From the NCBI RefSeq assembly GCF_000003605.2, contig NW_003128369.1, forward strand, positions 1,005,405 to 1,015,421: a DNA stretch of 10,017 nt, given 5' to 3'. Under the pieces are notes generated by a model, which had not been told where the DNA came from, ran no database searches, and saw nothing but the letters and a program-made list of their open reading frames with translations. The first letter of the stretch is position 1, and every line of letters begins with the position of its first letter. Position numbers and translations under genes: made by a program. Positions 8,146 through 10,017 of this stretch are shown in pieces. The stretch comes from Saccoglossus kowalevskii. Lineage: Eukaryota; Hemichordata; Enteropneusta; Harrimaniidae.

Positions 8146-8765
8146 CTTCATAAAGCGACAAGTGAACTTACCCCATATTGTTATAAATCATGATGAAATA
8201 ATAATGTTTATTTATTATAGTATCATAAAAAATGAATCTTAAAAGGCGGTAGTTATGGCAACACATTCTGTTCGATAGGTCTCATGTGACATGTAGTATG
8301 TACAACACAGGTGAAATGTTTTATTACAAATAATTTAAATGATGACTCATTAAATTATTCATTTAAACCAATAGTTTAATAAATAAACAGTATTAATCAG
8401 ACAGGTTCTGTTTTGATAAATTAAAAATTGAATATAATTTTCCATGCTACATACTGTACATGCGGATTTATTTGAATGAGGTTACTTTGAGCACATATAT
8501 GGGTTTGTCAGTAATGGCAAAATACACGCATCGAGTGATACTAAAATTAGAAATCTTTCTTAAGCTTCTTTTAATGAGTTGTTTTTCATTCAGATCAGTT
8601 TTTCTCAAATACTATCACAGAGTAGGTATTTGGATTGCTTCTAATACACCTGCTGTATATGGGGTTTCCAATGATTTCTTTTCATACATTGTGTTCCTTG
8701 GCTTGTATTTTAAACTTAGCCAGCTGGTTGTACAGTTGTATGTATACACTTTGAGTAAAATTGTA
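8146..8765. other. Non-coding stretch between MITE copies, with an unassigned open frame
   Basis: Holds a 10-bp perfect inverted repeat, AATAATTTAA (8329-8338) and TTAAATTATT (8350-8359), whose 11-nt loop contains TGACTCA, the AP-1 core. The frame from ATG 8460 stays open through 8765 into the next MITE. Its translation is hydrophobic without any motif I recognise and there is no splice evidence, so it is not called as a gene. Confidence 0.45.
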
Positions 8766-8987
8766 TACTGTGGAATACATGTAGGTACTTTATTTTCGCT
8801 GGAATTAATTTTTGCTGAAACGGCTTTTTGGGTGTTTTACTTGGAATTTATTTTCACTGATTTTTGATGAGATAAATGTAAAATATAGGAAAAAATGTAT
8901 ATTCGCTGGATTTTATTTTCACGGAATCATCCCGTCAGTGAAAATAGCGAAAATAAATTTGAAGCGAAAATAAAGTATTCTACAGTA
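8766..8987 (+). mobile_element. MITE-like element, copy 5
   Basis: The best preserved copy at the ends: TACTGTGGAATAC at the left and GTATTCTACAGTA at the right. Interior subrepeats are TTTATTTTCGCTGGAATT, TTTATTTTCACTG, TATATTCGCTGGATTTTATT and their complements. An extra ATGTAGGTAC (after GAATAC) lies inside the left terminal repeat compared with the other copies, a small local duplication of TAC. About 222 bp with no coding capacity. Confidence 0.8.
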
Positions 8988-9093
8988 TGTTTCAATTTAA
9001 AAAAACAGGTTGTCCCAGTGACAAGTGACGAACAGTGTCTGCAAGTACTTAGTATAAGCTTTATTGAACCAACAGACTATCTAATCTATCGTG

Positions 9094-9420
9094 AACTAGA
9101 GGTTATCTCATCAGGAAATTATAATCTTTACTTTCACGTCAGCTTTCCATCTGAATAAAATGGAATGGTCCATCTTAAACTAGAGATTATCTTAACGGAA
9201 AGTGATAATCCCTACTTTGACATCAGCTTTCCATCTGAATAAAATGGGATGGTCCATCTTAAACTAGAGATTATCTTAACGGAAAGTGATAATCCCCACT
9301 TTGACATCAGCTTTCCATCTGAATAAAATGGGATGGTCCATCTTAAACTAAAGATTATTTCATGGGGAAGTGATAATCCCTACTTTCATGTCTGCTTTCC
9401 ATTTGAATAAAATGGGATGG
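9094..9420 (+). repeat. 84-bp tandem repeat (minisatellite), about 3.9 units
   Basis: Units start with AACTAGAG or AACTAAAG at 9094, 9178, 9262 and 9346, exactly 84 bp apart; the last ends after GGGATGG at 9420. Units two and three differ at one base only (CCCTAC against CCCCAC), while the outer units carry many changes. Each inner unit has GATTATC ... GATAATC, an inverted pair around a 12-nt loop, and the near-palindrome GATGGTCCATC. The period is a multiple of three, but TAG, TAA or TGA interrupts the frames examined on both strands, so it is not a coding repeat. Confidence 0.92.
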
Positions 9421-9980
9421 GATAACCTTTGGAACAACTCACATCATATACATGTACATGTGAATTATTCATATCTTGTGTCAATAGTCATTATTACATG
9501 AGCTGTTTATAGAAATAAATTTTTGTTAGTCTTCTTTACAGGTGAATTCAACTGTGCCCTCGTCCATTTTTTTTGTCCATCCTGACATTTCTCAAGTATG
9601 TAACATAAAGGTTTGAAGGTAAAACTGTACCTTGCTTTAATACATCGTGTTATGTGTTTAGCCTTCTAAACATTTGTATAAGATTCAAAAATGCCTAATT
9701 GTGAATTATTAATGTAGCTATGACAACCACTATGATCACATTGGCGTTTTCCATAAGTTAACTATGGCAATGAAAACTAAAATGTTATTCAGTAACTTTT
9801 TTATTGTAAATTGAGAAATGAAGGCTTGTGCTATGGGAATTCATGTTGTTTACGTATTTGCATAACTAAAATGCTAAACAGGACATACAAGTATTTAACC
9901 ACCTTTTTAAAGCTTCAATCATTTGATTTGATCACATTGAAAATAGATAGAATTAATTTTCTTGATTGAAAAAATCAAAT
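9421..9980. other. Non-coding stretch after the minisatellite
   Basis: No gene or RNA recognised. There is an ATACATGTACATGTG word near 9449. A chance acceptor-donor pair (ACAG at 9538-9541, GTATGT at 9596) brackets 54 nt open in one frame. It does not match the phase needed to follow the ABCA exon. Confidence 0.5.
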
Positions 9981-10017
9981 TCAAGATGGCTGACTGGCAG
10001 CCATGCTGGTGGTAAAA
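9981..10017 (+). repeat. Start of a possible further copy of the GCCAT-pair repeat, cut by the window edge
   Basis: TCAAGATGGCTGACTGGCAG followed by CCATGCTGG matches the motif block of the array at 5439-6624 with a few changes, including CCATGC where the array has CCATCT. Without the following bases the assignment rests on about 25 matching positions. Confidence 0.55.

Larger units (their letters stand above)
1131..10017 (+). other. Presumed start of a long intron (at least 8.9 kb) of the ABCA gene
   Basis: No second ABCA exon with a phase-1 start and the expected length was found between the donor at 1131 and the right edge. Everything from here on is non-coding sequence crowded with repeats. 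Independent genes nested inside the intron cannot be excluded, but none was recognised. This is inferred from the direction and splice signals of the exon. Confidence 0.5.

Noticed and set aside
9094-9420. CRISPR-like repeat array
   Set aside because: Units are contiguous 84-bp repeats without unique spacers, and the context is a eukaryotic intron.
9542-9595. Possible 54-nt mini-exon between ACAG and GTATGT
   Set aside because: In the phase required after the ABCA exon it contains a stop, it does not resemble the next ABCA exon, and such site pairs occur by chance.
1-10017. tRNA, rRNA or operon structure
   Set aside because: No tRNA A/B box pair with a clover-leaf fold, no rRNA signature and no tightly packed genes were seen by eye on either strand.

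Overview
The window looks like non-coding, AT-rich nuclear DNA from an animal with long introns, most probably a marine invertebrate. The dense interspersed repeats, the many ACATGTACATGT-type words, and repeat families with short GAAG-loop or CGGAGC hairpin heads and GTCCGTCCGTC tracts resemble what is common in bivalve mollusc genomes. That taxonomic reading is pattern recognition, not proof. There is no bacterial gene organisation: no ribosome-binding sites, no tightly packed ORFs, and no open frame recognisable as a complete protein.

One real coding exon is supported, at 1037-1130 on the + strand. It is 94 nt, enters in phase 0 and leaves in phase 1, and sits between a good acceptor (TTTCAG) and a strong donor (G|GTAAGTG). 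It encodes the first membrane helix of an ABC transporter of subfamily A, most like ABCA2. Length, phase and ungapped alignment all match the second coding exon of vertebrate ABCA genes. No neighbouring ABCA exon was found, so bases 1-1036 are read as the end of one intron and 1131-10017 as the start of another, at least 8.9 kb long.

The downstream intron is a collection of repeats. (1) Five copies of a short terminal-inverted-repeat element of about 185-220 bp lie at 2587-2772, 3462-3670, 7741-8145 (interrupted), 7829-8044 (nested inside the previous one) and 8766-8987. (2) A compound tandem array lies at 5439-6624, built from a CGTCC-rich head and about 140-bp units that each carry an ATGGCCGACTGGCAGCCAT inverted pair. 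(3) A second hairpin-headed element with internal duplication follows at 6649-7127. (4) An 84-bp tandem repeat of about 3.9 units lies at 9094-9420. (5) A 26-bp near-perfect hairpin lies at 4858-4916. The last 40 bases start what may be another copy of family 2.

The remaining stretches (1-1036, 1131-2586, 2773-3461, 3671-4857, 4917-5438, 7128-7740, 8146-8765, 9421-9980) show no gene, RNA or repeat that I could support, beyond small items noted in the entries. Most open frames over 60 codons are chance frames or run through the repeats.
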